Shown one piece after another: positions 5,166-6,912 of a stretch of 6,912 nucleotides of DNA (position 1 is its first letter; every line of letters starts with the position of its first letter). The notes under the pieces were generated by a model that was not told the origin of the DNA, did no database searches, and saw only the letters and a program-made list of their open reading frames with translations. The stretch is from NCBI GenBank assembly GCA_021323155.1, contig JAJTCI010000225.1:1-6912 (forward strand), in the 5' to 3' direction. This stretch comes from Chitinophagaceae bacterium. GTDB lineage: Bacteria; Bacteroidota; Bacteroidia; Chitinophagales; Chitinophagaceae. A program made the position numbers and the translations under genes.

Positions 5166-6912
5166 ATGCGAACGCCTACTCTATTCCCCTGCCTGCTTGT
5201 ACTACTCATATCATTTAGTGCATTTGCACAACCCACCACCAGTTCCAACTGGGCCTGGATGAAAGGCGATACCATTTATCCACTCTGGGGAAAGTATGAA
5301 ACCAAGGGTATTGCCTCTCCTACAGCGCTCCCGGGAACGAGATCATCGTCGGCCACCTGGAAAGACGCGTCGGGCAATCTGTGGTTGTTTGGCGGGGAAG
5401 GTTCAGCGGCCTCCGGGATAAAGGGGGCGTTGAATGACTTGTGGAAATATAATCCTGTGACGAACCAATGGACATGGGTAAAGGGAGACAGCAGCCTGAA
5501 TGTTGCCGGTGTTTATGGAACGAAAGGCGTTTCAAATGCGGCGAATAACCCCGGCGGGCGGCACAACGCCGCGAGTTGGGTAGATAATAGTGGAAAGTTT
5601 TGGTTATTCGGCGGGCTCAATAGTTCATATGTTTCCCATAATGATCTCTGGAAATATGACCCGGTCACAAACGAATGGACCTGGGTGAAAGGTTCCAATG
5701 TAACCGGCAGCATGGGATCGTACGGAACGATGGGCGTGTCGTCCGCCACCAATGAGCCATCCTCCCGGCAAGCCGCAGCGATATGGAAGGAAGCCGATGG
5801 GAGTTTATGGATGTTCGGAGGGTCAACCGGTATTAGTTCAAATGCATACGATGATCTCTGGAAGTTTGACCCGCTGACCGAACAATGGACATGGATAAGC
5901 GGGAATATAGGTTCGAAGGCGGGCGTGTATGGAAGCCTCGGGGTGATGGCGGCTGGGAATAAGCCAGGCGGAAGGCAGGGCGCTGTAACATGGACAGACA
6001 ATAGTGGGAATATCTGGATGATGGGTGGATACGGATACGGAAGGGTTACTACCCCATTCGGGGTATTAAACGATCTCTGGAAATTGGACGTGGTAACAAG
6101 ACAATGGACCTGGGTTAAAGGGGACAGTATAGCGAATGCCTTTGCAGAATATGGTAGTCTGAATGTTTCATCTGCTACTAACAAACCCGGTGGACGATAC
6201 GGTGCTGTAGCATGGAAAGATGCCAGCGGAAGGCTCCTGCTATGCAACGGGTATGGAAACAGTGAATGGAAAATGGGGCAACATCTCGGTGATGTCTGGC
6301 GATATGACATTGGGGCCAATCATTGGACGTGGATCAAAGGTGATAGCATCGGCCGCCGAGGTGGTATCTATGGGGACACCGGTGTATTTGCCGCTCCCAA
6401 TTATCCTGGCGGAAGGTCTTTCGCTGTTGCATGGCCGGCAGCCAACGGAAATTGCTGGATATATGGCGGCAACGGGTCAACATCCGATCAACATGGCAAA
6501 CTAAACGACACCTGGCAGTATAACGCTGCTACCAATCAATTCGCCTGGTACCACGGCATCACCCGTAAAATGCACGACGGAGTGTACGGAACGAAAGGAG
6601 TGGCTGGCGCGTTGAACAACCCGGGAGGACGAAGTGTTGCGATGACCTGGACCGATTCGCAGGGCGATCTATGGATGTTCGGCGGTCTCGGTAATTTCAA
6701 TAATCATCTTTGGTGGTGCATCAATGACCTTTGGAAATTCAGCCGCGTGACACAAGAATGGACATGGGTAGGCGGCGATAATACCGCTAACTCCCCGGGT
6801 ACCTATGGAACACAGGGGGTGGCCTCGGTGAACAATATTCCTCCAGCAAGAACTGGTGGTGTTACCTGGAAAGACGCTGCCGGTAATTTCTGGTTGTTTG
6901 GCGGAGTCAGTC
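5166..6912 (+). CDS. Secreted kelch-like beta-propeller repeat protein, N-terminal 582 residues (runs off right edge)
   Basis: Reading from the ATG at 5166 the frame is open for 582 codons to the window edge. Residues 1-21 are a Sec signal peptide, with a Leu-rich core and F-S-A-F-A before Q22. The rest is a tandem series of units of about 72 residues: R-x-x-A-x-x-W-x-D-x-x-G-n-l-W-l-F-G-G, a variable loop, N-D-L-W-K-Y-d-P-x-T-n-q-W-T-W-v-K-G, then Y-G-t-k-G-V-x-x-x-x-N-x-P-G-G. The glycine pair and W-T-W residues are those of kelch/galactose-oxidase-type propeller blades. No catalytic residues are recognisable, so a binding or structural role at the cell surface is the most that can be inferred. 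Proteins of this sort in Bacteroidota often end in a type IX secretion sorting domain; that end is outside the window. The gene is divergent from the two-component operon across a 155-bp region. An ATG at 5143 is out of frame and gives only a short peptide. Confidence 0.93.
   Translation, partial: MRTPTLFPCLLVLLISFSAFAQPTTSSNWAWMKGDTIYPLWGKYETKGIASPTALPGTRSSSATWKDASGNLWLFGGEGSAASGIKGALNDLWKYNPVTNQWTWVKGDSSLNVAGVYGTKGVSNAANNPGGRHNAASWVDNSGKFWLFGGLNSSYVSHNDLWKYDPVTNEWTWVKGSNVTGSMGSYGTMGVSSATNEPSSRQAAAIWKEADGSLWMFGGSTGISSNAYDDLWKFDPLTEQWTWISGNIGSKAGVYGSLGVMAAGNKPGGRQGAVTWTDNSGNIWMMGGYGYGRVTTPFGVLNDLWKLDVVTRQWTWVKGDSIANAFAEYGSLNVSSATNKPGGRYGAVAWKDASGRLLLCNGYGNSEWKMGQHLGDVWRYDIGANHWTWIKGDSIGRRGGIYGDTGVFAAPNYPGGRSFAVAWPAANGNCWIYGGNGSTSDQHGKLNDTWQYNAATNQFAWYHGITRKMHDGVYGTKGVAGALNNPGGRSVAMTWTDSQGDLWMFGGLGNFNNHLWWCINDLWKFSRVTQEWTWVGGDNTANSPGTYGTQGVASVNNIPPARTGGVTWKDAAGNFWLFGGVS
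5340..6912 (+). repeat. Tandem kelch-like repeat units, period about 69-74 residues
   Basis: Aligning on the conserved arginine that opens each unit gives copies at residues 59, 132, 201, 270, 344, 417, 489 and 562 of the protein (spacings 73, 69, 69, 74, 73, 72, 73), so seven full units and the start of an eighth. A half unit (W-A-W-M-K-G, 29-34) precedes the first, as expected when a propeller closes with strands from both ends. The units differ at DNA level but share short identical stretches such as GATCTCTGGAA (in units 2, 3 and 4). Unit 5 has lost the F-G-G element (L-L-L-C-N-G at 357-362), and unit 6 has F-A-W-Y-H-G (459-464) in place of W-T-W-v-K-G. Confidence 0.85.

Noticed and set aside
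5513..6319. 268-codon minus-strand open frame with its own periodic Pro-rich pattern
   Set aside because: The periodicity is only the complement of the kelch-like repeats on the plus strand; the product has no recognisable domain.
6220..6504. 94-codon plus-strand open frame
   Set aside because: Out-of-frame overlap inside the kelch-like gene, whose repeat pattern continues without break across this stretch.

Overview
The window looks like a chromosomal segment from a member of the Bacteroidota, most plausibly the Chitinophagaceae (Chitinophaga-like). This is inferred from gene content and style. It carries a very large periplasmic beta-propeller plus triple-tyrosine sensor kinase paired with a LuxR/NarL regulator. 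It also has a lipoprotein PQQ-type sugar dehydrogenase and a secreted protein built of long kelch-like repeats. Convincing Shine-Dalgarno sequences are absent upstream of every start. No rRNA, tRNA, CRISPR array, insertion sequence or attachment site was seen.

Layout. Positions 1-5010 hold four genes on the minus strand, read right to left: a sensor histidine kinase (2206-5010), its response regulator (1526-2161), a PQQ-dependent sugar dehydrogenase lipoprotein (227-1453) and the first 69 codons of a Gfo/Idh/MocA oxidoreductase (1-209, running off the left edge). Gaps are 44, 72 and 17 bp. The first two genes form one two-component operon. The last two look like a metabolic pair that may have its own promoter near 1471-1478. 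Positions 5011-5165 are a 155-bp divergent intergenic region with several inverted repeats. From 5166 to the right edge, on the plus strand, is a secreted protein with at least seven full copies of a repeat of about 72 residues, still open at the window end.

How the genes may work together. In the normal family a periplasmic propeller binds a ligand and signals across one membrane helix to a cytoplasmic kinase, which phosphorylates the regulator. Here the kinase reads in frame throughout, but the stretch that should hold the rest of the membrane helix, the juxtamembrane coil and the HDxxG-type phosphoacceptor histidine is missing. Sequence passes directly from the start of the helix (about residue 762) to the region after the histidine. 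The ATP-binding domain and the regulator's phosphoacceptor aspartate are intact. The kinase is therefore predicted to be unable to autophosphorylate on the usual residue and possibly to have lost its membrane anchor. This is the most unusual observation in the window. The second is a nested palindrome of four TTGAT half-sites (5054-5076) in front of the divergent kelch-like gene, which could be an operator.
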